DNA of 61,051 nucleotides from Bacteroidales bacterium UBA5197. GTDB lineage: Bacteria; Bacteroidota; Bacteroidia; Bacteroidales; Lentimicrobiaceae. The translations under genes and the position numbers were made by a program. The first letter of the stretch is position 1; the number at the start of each line of letters is the position of its first letter. Below, in pieces: positions 7,887 through 16,819 of this stretch. The stretch is taken from the NCBI GenBank assembly GCA_002412885.1, contig DHVX01000095.1, positions 1 to 61,051 of the forward strand, written 5' to 3'. Below the pieces are notes generated by a model that was not told the DNA's origin, searched no databases, and saw nothing but the letters and a program-made list of their open reading frames with translations.

Positions 7887-9725
7887 TTATTCTACCGTAA
7901 CACTCTTGGCCAGATTCCTGGGTTGGTCAACATTACAACCACGCATCACAGCTATATGATACGACAGCAACTGAAGAGGAATGGTCGCCAGCAGAGGAAC
8001 CAGCATTTCTTCAGTTTCAGGAATTTCTATGTAATAGTCGGCAAGGGCTTTTACCATTTCGTCACCTTCGGTAACAATGGCAATAATAATGCCTTTGCGT
8101 GCTTTTACTTCCTGAATATTTGAGACTACCTTATCATAAGTTCCTTTGTTAGTAGCGATTACCACCACAGGCATCTCAGCATCAATCAGCGCGATGGGGC
8201 CGTGTTTCATCTCAGCAGCAGGGTAACCTTCGGCATGAATGTAGGAGATTTCCTTAAGCTTAAGCGCGCCTTCCATGGCCACCGGATAATTGTACCCACG
8301 ACCCAAATACAAGGCATTGCGCGAATTTTTAAATACTTCGGCAATTTCTATAATCTTATCGTTGACCAAAAGGGTTTTTTCTACCTTTCCGGGAATTGCA
8401 TCCAATTCGTGCAGAAGCAGATTGAACTTCGATCTTGAAATAGCTCCTTTCTGATCGGCAAGCATCAGCGCCATAAGGGTAAGCAAGGTAACCTGAGCTG
8501 TAAAGGCTTTGGTAGAGGCTACGCCTATTTCAGGGCCGGCATGTGTGTATGAACCTGCATGAGTAGCTCTGGCAATGGAAGATCCTACCACATTGCATAT
8601 GCCAATAATGGTGGCTCCTTTCGATTTGGCCAGTTCAATGGCAGCAAGTGTATCGGCAGTTTCACCCGATTGTGAAATGGCGATTACAACATCATCCTCA
8701 AAAATAACCGGGTTGCGGTATCTGAATTCTGATGCATATTCAACTTCCACAGGAATTCTGGCCAGTTCCTCAAACAGATATTCACCAACCAGACCCGCGT
8801 GCCAAGATGTTCCGCAGGCAATTATGATGATACGTTTGGCATTGATCAGTTTTTGCTGATAATCGGTTATGCCACCCAAAAGAACAATGCCGTCTTTTAC
8901 TTTCAGGCGTCCCCTCATGCTGTCGCGGATTGAGCGGGGTTGCTCATAAATCTCCTTTAGCATAAAATGCTCATAACCCTCTTTCTCGAGTTCACTCAGG
9001 TTAATCTCAAGAGTTTGAATGTATGGTGTTTTTTCAATGTTTGTGATTGTCCTGATCTTTAGCTCCTGACCACGCTTCAGAATGGCAATTTCCTCATCGT
9101 TCAGATAAACTACCTCTCTGGTATATTCAACAATTGGAGTCGCATCAGATGCAACAAAAAATTCATTTTCACCAATTCCGACCACCAAAGGACTGCCTTT
9201 TCGGGCTGCAATCAGCGTATCGGGATCATTTTTGTCGATAATTACAATGGCATAAGCGCCAACAACCTGATTTAATGCAATTTGTACAGCTTCGGCAAGG
9301 GGCACTTTTTCATTGAGCTGAATGTCTTCAATTAAATGAATAAGCACTTCAGTATCTGTTTCACTGATAAAAATAAATCCCCTCTTTTTCAGCTCATTGC
9401 GAAGCGGAGAGTAATTTTCGATTATCCCGTTATGGATAATGGCCAGATCCTGTGAATACGAAAAGTGGGGATGTGCATTGATGTCGTTTGGCTCACCATG
9501 TGTAGCCCAACGGGTATGCGCAATGCCAATGGTACCGCTGAGGTCTTTGCCTTTTACGGATTCTTCAAGCTCCGCTACTTTCCCTTTGCTTTTATAAAGC
9601 TTAAGGGTACTGTTCAGAATTGCTACGCCGGAACTGTCGTATCCCCTGTATTCCAGGCGGTGCAATCCTTTGATCAGGATTGGATACGCCTGTCGCGGAC
9701 CAATATATGCTACTATGCCACACAT
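7887..9725 (-). CDS. glmS: Glutamine-fructose-6-phosphate aminotransferase (isomerizing)
   Basis: A complete 612-residue GlmS. It makes glucosamine 6-phosphate from fructose 6-phosphate and glutamine, the first committed step toward UDP-GlcNAc, peptidoglycan and lipid A. The N-terminal glutaminase domain opens with MCGIVAYIG, so Cys2 becomes the nucleophile after Met removal; HRLEYRGYDSSG follows. Two SIS domains come next, with SQSGETADT and ESP-like SYIHAEGYPAAEMKHGP, and the C-terminus NLAKSVTVE is the family's conserved tail. A predicted promoter at 9951-9958 would give a ~220-base untranslated leader, unusually long for this neighbourhood. Next to it is the DUF4270/glycogen-synthase-like operon, an arrangement I recognise from other Bacteroidia. 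Confidence 0.98.
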   Translation of the reverse strand: MCGIVAYIGPRQAYPILIKGLHRLEYRGYDSSGVAILNSTLKLYKSKGKVAELEESVKGKDLSGTIGIAHTRWATHGEPNDINAHPHFSYSQDLAIIHNGIIENYSPLRNELKKRGFIFISETDTEVLIHLIEDIQLNEKVPLAEAVQIALNQVVGAYAIVIIDKNDPDTLIAARKGSPLVVGIGENEFFVASDATPIVEYTREVVYLNDEEIAILKRGQELKIRTITNIEKTPYIQTLEINLSELEKEGYEHFMLKEIYEQPRSIRDSMRGRLKVKDGIVLLGGITDYQQKLINAKRIIIIACGTSWHAGLVGEYLFEELARIPVEVEYASEFRYRNPVIFEDDVVIAISQSGETADTLAAIELAKSKGATIIGICNVVGSSIARATHAGSYTHAGPEIGVASTKAFTAQVTLLTLMALMLADQKGAISRSKFNLLLHELDAIPGKVEKTLLVNDKIIEIAEVFKNSRNALYLGRGYNYPVAMEGALKLKEISYIHAEGYPAAEMKHGPIALIDAEMPVVVIATNKGTYDKVVSNIQEVKARKGIIIAIVTEGDEMVKALADYYIEIPETEEMLVPLLATIPLQLLSYHIAVMRGCNVDQPRNLAKSVTVE

Positions 9726-9945
9726 AATTTTTGTATTAAATTTAAAAAAGAAATGTCAGCGTTTTAGCGCTTTCTGACTAATCATTTCATATTTGAAAGA
9801 TGATTCCAGCAAGGCTTTGCACCTGAGGAATCTGATTGGGTTTCAGTAAGTAACTGAACTTTAATTTCTGGTCTTGTTCGACAGAAGAATTAATTGAAAC
9901 AACGCCTAACAATAACCCTGATATATTGTATTTGTTTTACCAGAG
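9726..9945 (-). other. Long 5' leader of glmS
   Basis: This 220-base stretch between the predicted start point and the glmS ATG has no gene. Near the start codon lies a hairpin: on the minus strand, GTC and GAC flank AGCG-CTAAAA-CGCT (plus-strand 9753-9777). It bears no resemblance I can see to the glmS ribozyme core of Gram-positive bacteria. Confidence 0.4.
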
Positions 9946-9950
9946 TAGTG

Positions 9951-9958
9951 CAAAACTA
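9951..9958 (-). promoter_or_regulatory. Predicted -7 box TAGTTTTG of glmS
   Basis: The only full TAnnTTTG match on the minus strand between glmS and the next terminator. A TTTG at 9974-9977 is a possible but closely spaced -33 element. Confidence 0.5.
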
Positions 9959-9965
9959 ATAATTA

Positions 9966-10020
9966 TAAAAACACAAAGACTCCTTTTGCCTGATTTAATT
10001 AAGCAAAAGAAAGTCTTTGT
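9966..10020 (-). terminator. Terminator of the DUF4270 operon
   Basis: On the minus strand ACAAAGACT...CTTTTGC pairs with GCAAAAG...AGTCTTTGT and runs into GTTTTTATAA. It lies 21 bases after the DUF4270 stop codon. Confidence 0.85.
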
Positions 10021-10040
10021 AAAAATATTTAAAAACTTGA

Positions 10041-11354
10041 TTATTCAATCAGTGTGTAATAAATCACCAGTTTCATTCGTCCGGTAGTGTTGGCCGGGCC
10101 TTTTAGCACAACTCTGTTGCCACTAAGAGAACTGCCTGCGATCAACAACATCAGTCCATTGTCTTTGGCATCAGGGTTGCTCATGCGATCCTGAACATAT
10201 TTTGTCAGCCTGAATCTGTACTCCTTTTTATTGACATATCGTCCACCAAAATACGATGAACCAATGGTTTCATCAGGAAGAACTATATAAGCTCCGGTAC
10301 TGTCAAGTGCCCTCATGGCAAGTTGTGTTGGTGGTGCAAAAACGCTTCCGGGCTCATCGTCAGTAATAATCAGTATGGCTTCATTCACTGCGATTCTGGC
10401 ATTCTCAGGGATGTTTTTGAGGTATGGCATCCTTAGCTTGACTTTGGCTCCTGCCATCGCCTGCATAAAAACTCTGTCGTTGCCCGAAGTGGTGTCTCCT
10501 GCAAATTGCTGAAGAAGATCAGGTGCAGCTCCAATGTAATAATAATGAATATATTTATTGAATCTGGCGCAATTTGAATTGATCGGAAGGGAAATCGTGG
10601 CTGTGTCCTTATCATTGTGATAGTGCACAGATATTTTCGACATCTCATCAAGCAGATTGAAATAGAGGATAGCTCCTGTACCATTTGAAGTAACCGGATC
10701 TGCAGTGATATATAGCCCTTTGAACACCTCGGTAAAGAAACTGTTTGAAGACAAAGTTGCTGAATCGGCAGTAATCAGTCTGTTTGAAAATTCCTGAGAC
10801 AAAGTAATTCTAAGGTGAGGAGGTACTTTTACTCCGTTTACTGAATCTGCAGTTAGTAGGTTAGGAACAAAAGTTGCTACGCCAATTTGATTTGGAATGG
10901 TTGCTTTGGTTGAATTTGAGTAATAAGCTGCTTTTAGACTCATGGTATCGGCCAATTCATATACCCTGACAGTATGTTGTGATAGTGAATCACCGAAGAT
11001 GCCATTATACACAAGCGAGAGCACAACAGAGTCAGCTACCGGATTCACACCGAATGATACATTATTGGTTGGCAGGTTAAAATGGGTATAGATTGACGCA
11101 AGTGTTTTCCCAAAAACCGGATCATTTATATATCCCAGAAGATTGGTCGATAATTCATCGGTTCGCAGAGAATCCTCTTTGACTGTATAGGCTATAATGG
11201 TTGATGTATCGATAAAACTCATGTTTAGCCTGTCACCTTCCGGCAAGAGGTCTAGCCCGATAAGATTGGGTTCTTTATTACATGATGCGAAAATAAGGAC
11301 AGCCACAAACGCTGCCAGCAGATGAAATAGTTTGTTTCTGAGCACGTTAACCAA
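10041..11354 (-). CDS. DUF4270 family outer-membrane-associated lipoprotein
   Basis: A ~437-residue exported lipoprotein. A hydrophobic signal (LFHLLAAFVAVLIFASC) ends in a lipobox with the acylated cysteine, followed by NKEPNLIGLDLLPEGD, the usual opening of DUF4270 proteins. The rest is predicted beta-rich and ends in a strand RMKLVIYYTLIE. The function of DUF4270 is unknown; it is largely confined to Bacteroidota. The first codon is a TTG at 11354; a GTG at 11345 is equally possible, as no good ribosome site distinguishes them. It follows the short glycogen synthase gene by 38 bases and shares its promoter. Confidence 0.82.
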   Translation of the reverse strand: MVNVLRNKLFHLLAAFVAVLIFASCNKEPNLIGLDLLPEGDRLNMSFIDTSTIIAYTVKEDSLRTDELSTNLLGYINDPVFGKTLASIYTHFNLPTNNVSFGVNPVADSVVLSLVYNGIFGDSLSQHTVRVYELADTMSLKAAYYSNSTKATIPNQIGVATFVPNLLTADSVNGVKVPPHLRITLSQEFSNRLITADSATLSSNSFFTEVFKGLYITADPVTSNGTGAILYFNLLDEMSKISVHYHNDKDTATISLPINSNCARFNKYIHYYYIGAAPDLLQQFAGDTTSGNDRVFMQAMAGAKVKLRMPYLKNIPENARIAVNEAILIITDDEPGSVFAPPTQLAMRALDSTGAYIVLPDETIGSSYFGGRYVNKKEYRFRLTKYVQDRMSNPDAKDNGLMLLIAGSSLSGNRVVLKGPANTTGRMKLVIYYTLIE

Positions 11355-11392
11355 TGTTATATTTCAGTAAAAAGACTCTGCAAGAATACGGC

Positions 11393-12220
11393 TTATTCTG
11401 TTGCAGCAGATTGAGCGTTAAGGATTTTATCATAAAAAATGTTATAAGCATCAATAAACCTGTCCATGGCCTGATAGGGCAACATGGGCTTATCGCTTTC
11501 ATTAACATATTCAAGAAGTTCAGCATTAACGGTTTCGCTGCCGAGAATTACTCCATCGGAGAAATCAATGGCCGATTTCATCATACTAACGTACGAAGGC
11601 TTCTTGTAGTGTTTAAGATCCTTGTTTGTTATGCCATCTATCTTAATTTTGTTTGCAGAATCCTTATTCAGGCTTTCTTCAAAATCGTCGTCGTACAAGG
11701 AAACTACAACGCGGGTGTCGGTAAAGAGAGGATTATCGCGGTAAGCTTTTTTAATATAGAGAGGCACAAGACTTGTCATCCAGCCATGGCAATGGATAAG
11801 GTCAGGAGCCCAGCCCAGCTTCTTTACAGTTTCTATAACTCCGCGTGAGAAAAAGACAGCTCTCTCATCGTTGTCCTTGTAAAACTTGTTGTTTTTGTCG
11901 CGAAACATGTACTTCCGCTGAAAGTAATCATCATTGTCGATAAAGTAAATCTGCATCCTGGCCGATTGGATGGATGCCACTTTAATGATCAACGGATGAT
12001 CCGTATCATCGATAATCAGGTTCATACCGGATAGCCGGATTACCTCATGAAGTTGGTTGCGACGCTCGTTTATGTGCCCGAACCTTGGCATGAATGTACG
12101 GATTTCACGACCTCTCTCCTGTATTCCCTGAGGTAAATGCCTTCCGATATATCCCATCTGACTGTCTTTCAGATATGGAATAATCTCCTGAGATACAAAC
12201 AGTATCTTCGCTTTTTCCAT
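11393..12220 (-). CDS. Short glycogen/starch synthase-like protein (N-terminal domain only)
   Basis: A 275-residue protein matching only the N-terminal Rossmann domain of GT5 glycogen synthases: KILFVSQEIIPYLKDSQMGYIGRHLPQGI at the start (family pattern KxLfvsxExxPyxKxGGLgDV), then PDLIHCHGWMTSLVPLYIK near 145. The nucleotide-sugar-binding C-terminal half (KTGGL partner region and the EPCGL motif) is absent. The KxGG pattern for ADP-glucose is replaced by KDSQMG. It is therefore unlikely to polymerise glucan on its own. Bacteroidia commonly encode this short form beside DUF4270; its role is unknown. It heads a two-gene operon with a -7 box about 30 bases upstream. Confidence 0.8.
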   Translation of the reverse strand: MEKAKILFVSQEIIPYLKDSQMGYIGRHLPQGIQERGREIRTFMPRFGHINERRNQLHEVIRLSGMNLIIDDTDHPLIIKVASIQSARMQIYFIDNDDYFQRKYMFRDKNNKFYKDNDERAVFFSRGVIETVKKLGWAPDLIHCHGWMTSLVPLYIKKAYRDNPLFTDTRVVVSLYDDDFEESLNKDSANKIKIDGITNKDLKHYKKPSYVSMMKSAIDFSDGVILGSETVNAELLEYVNESDKPMLPYQAMDRFIDAYNIFYDKILNAQSAATE

Positions 12221-12248
12221 ATTTATCCCGGTATTTAGAAATAATGTG

Positions 12249-12256
12249 CAAAATTA
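12249..12256 (-). promoter_or_regulatory. Predicted -7 box TAATTTTG of the glycogen-synthase-like operon
   Basis: An exact TAnnTTTG match on the minus strand 29 bases before the ATG at 12220. No clear -33 element. Confidence 0.5.
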
Positions 12257-12584
12257 GCAAATATTATCCAATTTTTTTAAATGTTTTTACTTTTATTGCA
12301 TTGCTAATCAGCTACAAGCAAGATTACAGTATTCTGCTATGCTGCAATTTAATTTTGTATTTGATTGTATTACAGACTACTATACGATTTAACAATATGA
12401 TATTGTAAAGAAAACAGGGTAAAAGAATTTTCATTTTTATGCAATCGATTGCGAAGGTTGAAGTTGCTATTTTTATTCAGTCTAAGTTAACATACTGAAA
12501 ATGATGATTCTACTCTAAAATGGAATCATTATTAATTTCAGTAATTTTAAATTGACGTAACAAATAATTTTAATTTTGCCGCGG

Positions 12585-12615
12585 TTTGGTTGAATTGATG
12601 ACCGATTTATTTTTG
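12585..12615 (+). promoter_or_regulatory. Promoter of the multidomain oxidoreductase gene
   Basis: TTTG (12585-12588), 19 bases, then TATTTTTG (12608-12615), both matching the Bacteroidota consensus. A second -7-like TAATTTTG lies at 12571-12578. Confidence 0.65.
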
Positions 12616-12656
12616 TAAGCAATTCAGCGACATAATTTTAAAAAAAATCATCTACC

Positions 12657-15600
12657 ATGCACAAGATCAACGTACATCCCATACTCGACATTCAACCTGC
12701 TGAGAAGGTTTCCTTTATTTTTGAAGGGAAAGAAATTGAGGGAGAAAAGGGATTTACCATAGCTGCTGCTTTACATCAGGCTGGTTTTCCGGTTCATAGC
12801 CATAGTCTTAAAAACCGCGAACGGAGTCTGGAATGCGGAATCGGCAAATGCGGTGCCTGCGAAATGCTTGTGGATGGTCAGATCAAACGTATTTGCATCA
12901 CCACAGTCGATCAGATAAAGGAGGTAAAGGAGATTCCTCACGATTTTTCGCCTTCGATGATTGAGCCCCAAAAGGATGTTCCACTCAAAATATACAAAAC
13001 TGTTGTTGCTATTATCGGTGCCGGTCCTGCCGGACTTGCCGCCCGTGAAGAGTTCAACAGGCATGGTGTTGATAATATCGTTATCGACAACAACGACCGC
13101 ATAGGTGGACAGTTTCTGATGCAAACCCACCAGTTTTTCTTTTTTGAAAAGCAGAAAAAATTTGGTGGAATGCGAGGCTTTGATATTGCTCAAACTCTTG
13201 CCGGAGAAAATCACGATGGCATTTTTCTTAATTCAACGGTGTGGGATCTGCTTGAGGGAAAGCGAATTGCCGTTAAAAATATAAAAACAGATGAGATCTA
13301 TTATGTAGATGCTGAGTTTATGGTTGTCGCAACCGGTGCCGTTCCATTTATGCCGGCTTTTGAGAATGATGACCTTCCCGGTGTTTATACTGCTGCCGTT
13401 GTTCAGAAAATGATGAATACGGAACTGACTCTGCTGGGTAAAAATGTTCTTACTGTCGGAGCCGGAAACATCGGTTATCTTACCTCCTATCAGCTTATGC
13501 AGGCTGGTGCCAATGTTAAAGCCATTATCGAAGCCCAATCTACCGAAGGTGGTTTCCCGGTGCAGGCCAACCGCGTGCGTCGCCTTGGAATACCGGTTAT
13601 ACTTTCGCATATTTTACTCAAGGCAATTCCCAACGAAAATCATGATGGAATTACTGGCGCTGTTGTTGCGGAGTGTGTTAATTTTCAGCCCGTTCCCGGA
13701 ACCGAGAAAATAATTGAAGGCATCGACGCCATCAATATCTGCACCGGCCTGGTTCCTGACGATCAGTTATTGATTAAAGGAAATGAAGTATTCGGAAGAG
13801 CTTGTTTTGGAGCCGGAGATGCAATAAAAATCGGCGAAGGTACAAGTGCTGTGCTCAGAGGAAAACAGGTGGCCTTCGAAATCATGAACGAAATAAATAC
13901 AAATTTCAATTACAACGAATTCCTGAATGTTTCCAAAGAGTATATCGATTCTCAGCAACATCCGGTAAAAGTGATTGAAAGTCCGTTTATTCCGGATTCG
14001 GAGCGGATGAAAGCCAAACCTTTTGTGCAAATCGATTGTCTTTACGGATTTGCATGCAATCCTTGCGAATTTGCCTGCCCGCATGGAGCCATCACCAAAA
14101 CTTCAACCAGCACTGTTCCGCAAATCGATTTTGAGAAATGCATAGGATGTATGGATTGCGTTTACCAGTGTCCAGGACTTGCAATTTTCGGATACAACCT
14201 TGCAAAAGACTGGTTATTCCTGCCTATTGAGTATCATGCCGAAGTAAATGCCGAAGTTTTTCTGGTTGACAACAATGGAGTAAAACTTGGCGAAGGAATT
14301 ATAGAGAAGATTCTGAAAAAAGCAAATAAAACCAATATTGCCAGGGTGAAATCGCTGAATGTTCATGGTGAAGACCTTATTAAGGTACGTGGATTTATTG
14401 TGAAGGATAGTTTTCCGGAAGCTGTTGAAATGACTCCAATAGAATACCGCAGTGTGGAAGATATGTATGTTTGTCATTGCGACGATGTAACACTCTCCGA
14501 AATTCTCGAAACAATTGGCGATCGCAAATTCATTTCAGTTGACGAAGTAAAACACACCACTCGTCTGGGCATGGGTGCCTGCAGGGGTAAACGCTGCATC
14601 CGCAGGTTAAAACAAACCCTGCGGAATTACGAAATATCCATTGTAGGAGAAGCTACTCCACGCGGGCCTTTGTCGAATCAGCTCTCAATGGGCGAACTCT
14701 ATCCACACAATGTGCATGAAGAGGTTTATATAAATCCCAAAGGTGACAGACCAGGTGTTATAAAAGTAAAATCACTCGTTGCCGGTGGAGGTATCGGCGG
14801 ATCTGCGCTGTTCAGGTATCTTGCCGAAGCAGGCGAAGAACCTGTGCTTATCAATTCAGGGCGTGGAGCTTCATGGCGCAATATTGCCGGAGGAAGGCCA
14901 GCATTCAGTTTGCCCGAAATGGCTGACATTGCCCGCCATAACCTTGAAATATTCAGGGATTTACAAAGTGTAAAAGACATCAACTTCCGGCAGATCAATT
15001 ATGTGACTTTCGCACACGATGAAGCAATGTACAAAGCATTGGACGACAGCCGTTCATGGTCAGATGCTTACATGGTATCGCCGAAAGACTATAGTAGGGA
15101 GATTTCTGAATTTATCAATCCGAATCTCGATAATTACCTTGGCGCACTTATTACCCGCGATTGCTGGCAGGCCACGCCGGGAAGAGTAATTGACCTGATC
15201 CGCAGAATTGGCATTCAGCATGGCGGAAAAGTGAAAGAAGACTGCAAAATAGTGGACGTAAGACGCGATGGTAAACTTTACCGGGTATTGGTTCAGGATC
15301 ATGACAAAAAGTTTATTGAATACCAGACCGAGGTGTTCATAAATGCACTGGGACCTGAAGCCGGAAAGTTTGCAGGAATGCTTGGAATTGAAACCGGAAT
15401 GTATCCTGTTAAACATCAGGCATTTATTACCCGCAGATTGCCACTGATGGGACTTAACGGCAGGCCTTTGGATATGATTATCGACAGGCGGAAGTATAAA
15501 GGATTTGTGGCAGTATATGGTCAGCAGCTGGCCGAAACCGGGCAAATTATCGGATGCGCATCTCCTGCAGTTGATCCAATGGAAACGGATAAAAATCTGA

Positions 15601-15890
15601 AAATAAATTCACAGCATTTCCTCGAAATTGCTTCGGAGGTTTTTGTAAACTGGTTTCCCAAACTTTCATCTGTTGGTTTTCAGGCTGTTTGGGCAGGTTA
15701 TTATGTTGAGCCTCGGATGATCATAGATACTGATCTTGGTTTATTTATCGGCCTCAGAGGTCAGGGATTTATGCTCGGACAGTATCTGGCGCGTTTGTAT
15801 GTTGACAAATTACTGGGTAAACCGGTTCCGTCATACATGGAAAGGCTGAGTATGCAAGGCGACGGACTTCCGGAGAAAGCGTTTAAGTAA
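12657..15890 (+). CDS. Five-module flavo-iron-sulfur oxidoreductase (HcnABC/opine-proline dehydrogenase-like fusion)
   Basis: A 1077-residue single polypeptide with these modules in order. A [2Fe-2S] ferredoxin-like domain (about 15-95) has Cys60, 65, 68 and 80. A two-dinucleotide-binding FAD domain has IIGAGPAG at 119-126 and a second NAD/FAD fold near TVGAGNIGY. A 4Fe-4S ferredoxin insert (about 457-505) has CIGCMDCVYQCPG. A BFD-like [2Fe-2S] domain (about 604-655) has CHCDD and CRGKRC. A second, DAO-type FAD domain (about 700-1070) has VAGGGIGG. These correspond to the separate subunits HcnA, HcnB and HcnC, also found in opine oxidase, dye-linked L-proline dehydrogenase and hydroxyproline dehydrogenase. 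The probable chemistry is oxidation of an amine or imino acid at the DAO site with electrons passed through Fe-S centres. The substrate is not shown by neighbours, as the gene stands alone. Confidence 0.85.
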   Translation: MHKINVHPILDIQPAEKVSFIFEGKEIEGEKGFTIAAALHQAGFPVHSHSLKNRERSLECGIGKCGACEMLVDGQIKRICITTVDQIKEVKEIPHDFSPSMIEPQKDVPLKIYKTVVAIIGAGPAGLAAREEFNRHGVDNIVIDNNDRIGGQFLMQTHQFFFFEKQKKFGGMRGFDIAQTLAGENHDGIFLNSTVWDLLEGKRIAVKNIKTDEIYYVDAEFMVVATGAVPFMPAFENDDLPGVYTAAVVQKMMNTELTLLGKNVLTVGAGNIGYLTSYQLMQAGANVKAIIEAQSTEGGFPVQANRVRRLGIPVILSHILLKAIPNENHDGITGAVVAECVNFQPVPGTEKIIEGIDAINICTGLVPDDQLLIKGNEVFGRACFGAGDAIKIGEGTSAVLRGKQVAFEIMNEINTNFNYNEFLNVSKEYIDSQQHPVKVIESPFIPDSERMKAKPFVQIDCLYGFACNPCEFACPHGAITKTSTSTVPQIDFEKCIGCMDCVYQCPGLAIFGYNLAKDWLFLPIEYHAEVNAEVFLVDNNGVKLGEGIIEKILKKANKTNIARVKSLNVHGEDLIKVRGFIVKDSFPEAVEMTPIEYRSVEDMYVCHCDDVTLSEILETIGDRKFISVDEVKHTTRLGMGACRGKRCIRRLKQTLRNYEISIVGEATPRGPLSNQLSMGELYPHNVHEEVYINPKGDRPGVIKVKSLVAGGGIGGSALFRYLAEAGEEPVLINSGRGASWRNIAGGRPAFSLPEMADIARHNLEIFRDLQSVKDINFRQINYVTFAHDEAMYKALDDSRSWSDAYMVSPKDYSREISEFINPNLDNYLGALITRDCWQATPGRVIDLIRRIGIQHGGKVKEDCKIVDVRRDGKLYRVLVQDHDKKFIEYQTEVFINALGPEAGKFAGMLGIETGMYPVKHQAFITRRLPLMGLNGRPLDMIIDRRKYKGFVAVYGQQLAETGQIIGCASPAVDPMETDKNLKINSQHFLEIASEVFVNWFPKLSSVGFQAVWAGYYVEPRMIIDTDLGLFIGLRGQGFMLGQYLARLYVDKLLGKPVPSYMERLSMQGDGLPEKAFK

Positions 15891-15975
15891 GATCGGAGAA
15901 ACCTGGTAATCCTGCCGTGACAGGCAGTTGATTAGTTACTGGGTTGCTTAAGAGGTGCATAGCACTGAATTATTA

Positions 15976-16007
15976 TTTGCTATTAATAATAATAATTTCT
16001 ACTTTTG
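15976..16007 (+). promoter_or_regulatory. Promoter of the DUF177-rpmF-plsX-fabH operon
   Basis: TTTG (15976-15979), a 20-base spacer and TACTTTTG (16000-16007) give an ideal Bacteroidota promoter. Its position rules out translation starts upstream of 16007 for the first gene. Confidence 0.8.
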
Positions 16008-16030
16008 CACCCCCTAAACCTAAAACGACG

Positions 16031-16561
16031 ATGGCCGTGGATAACTTAAAGGAATATATCATCCCTTATGTTGGCTTAAGCCTTGGTAATCATGGTTTTA
16101 GTTTTTTTATTGACGACAAGTTCTTTGCATCGTTTGAAGAGTCTGAGATATCCCGCGCAGGGGTAAAGATTGAACTTGACCTGAACAGAAGTGAAAGGAT
16201 GATGATACTGAATTTCACAATTTCAGGTTTCATCGGGGTAACCTGTAGTCGTTGTCTTGATGAATTCGATATGGAAGTATCGGGTAATGAAGAGTTCTTT
16301 ATCAAGTTTGGAGCGGAATACAGGGAAGAAAATGATGATGTACTCATCATCCCCGAAAACGAGACTCATATTGAAATCTCAGGCCTTATTTATGATTATC
16401 TTCACCTGATGATACCTTACAGGGTAGTTCATCCGGATAACGAATCAGGGGAAACCACATGCAATCCTGAAGTAATCAAACGCCTGAATGAATTATCTCT
16501 GAGGGAAGAATCTGATGCGGATTCTCCCTGGGGAAAACTAAAAGACTTAAATCTGGAGTAA
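16031..16561 (+). CDS. DUF177 (YceD) family protein
   Basis: A 176-residue cytoplasmic protein of the YceD family, which sits upstream of rpmF in most bacteria and has been linked to 23S rRNA/ribosome assembly. The signature CSRCLDEF lies at about residues 75-82, followed by acidic residues, and a second cysteine in ETTCNPEV near the C-terminus; the last segment SPWGKLKDLNL is also typical. The ATG at 16031 is chosen because the longer frame (from 15944) begins upstream of the operon promoter. It is the first gene of a four-gene operon and leads into rpmF after 27 bases. Confidence 0.88.
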   Translation: MAVDNLKEYIIPYVGLSLGNHGFSFFIDDKFFASFEESEISRAGVKIELDLNRSERMMILNFTISGFIGVTCSRCLDEFDMEVSGNEEFFIKFGAEYREENDDVLIIPENETHIEISGLIYDYLHLMIPYRVVHPDNESGETTCNPEVIKRLNELSLREESDADSPWGKLKDLNLE

Positions 16562-16588
16562 ATAAATTTTAATTAAAAACACACCGAA

Positions 16589-16774
16589 ATGCCACATCCA
16601 AAACATAGGTTTTCGAAAACCAGGACAGCCAAAAGAAGAACCCATTACAAAGCTGTAGCACCAACAATCAGCACATGCTCAAACTGTGGAACATCTGTTT
16701 TGTATCACAGAGTTTGCAACGAATGCGGCTATTACAGAGGCAAGCTTGCCATTGAGAAAGCAGCTGTTGTTTAA
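16589..16774 (+). CDS. rpmF: 50S ribosomal protein L32
   Basis: A 61-residue L32. The N-terminus MPHPKHRFSKTRTAKRRTH is the usual basic start. Four cysteines (CSNC and CNEC) form the zinc-binding form of the protein. It lies between DUF177 and plsX, the standard gene order linking ribosome and lipid synthesis. Confidence 0.97.
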   Translation: MPHPKHRFSKTRTAKRRTHYKAVAPTISTCSNCGTSVLYHRVCNECGYYRGKLAIEKAAVV

Positions 16775-16819
16775 TAATTTCAGGGTGCTTTACCACTTAC
16801 AGAACTTAAATTTAGTCAG

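Larger units (their letters stand above)
12221..12656. other. Divergent AT-rich promoter region
   Basis: A 436-base gap between divergent genes. It holds the leftward -7 box at 12249-12256 and the rightward promoter at 12585-12615. The middle is AT-rich with no gene or obvious repeat. Confidence 0.6.

Noticed and set aside
9726..9945. glmS ribozyme in the glmS leader
   Set aside because: No resemblance to the ribozyme core was seen, and that ribozyme is known mainly from Gram-positive bacteria.
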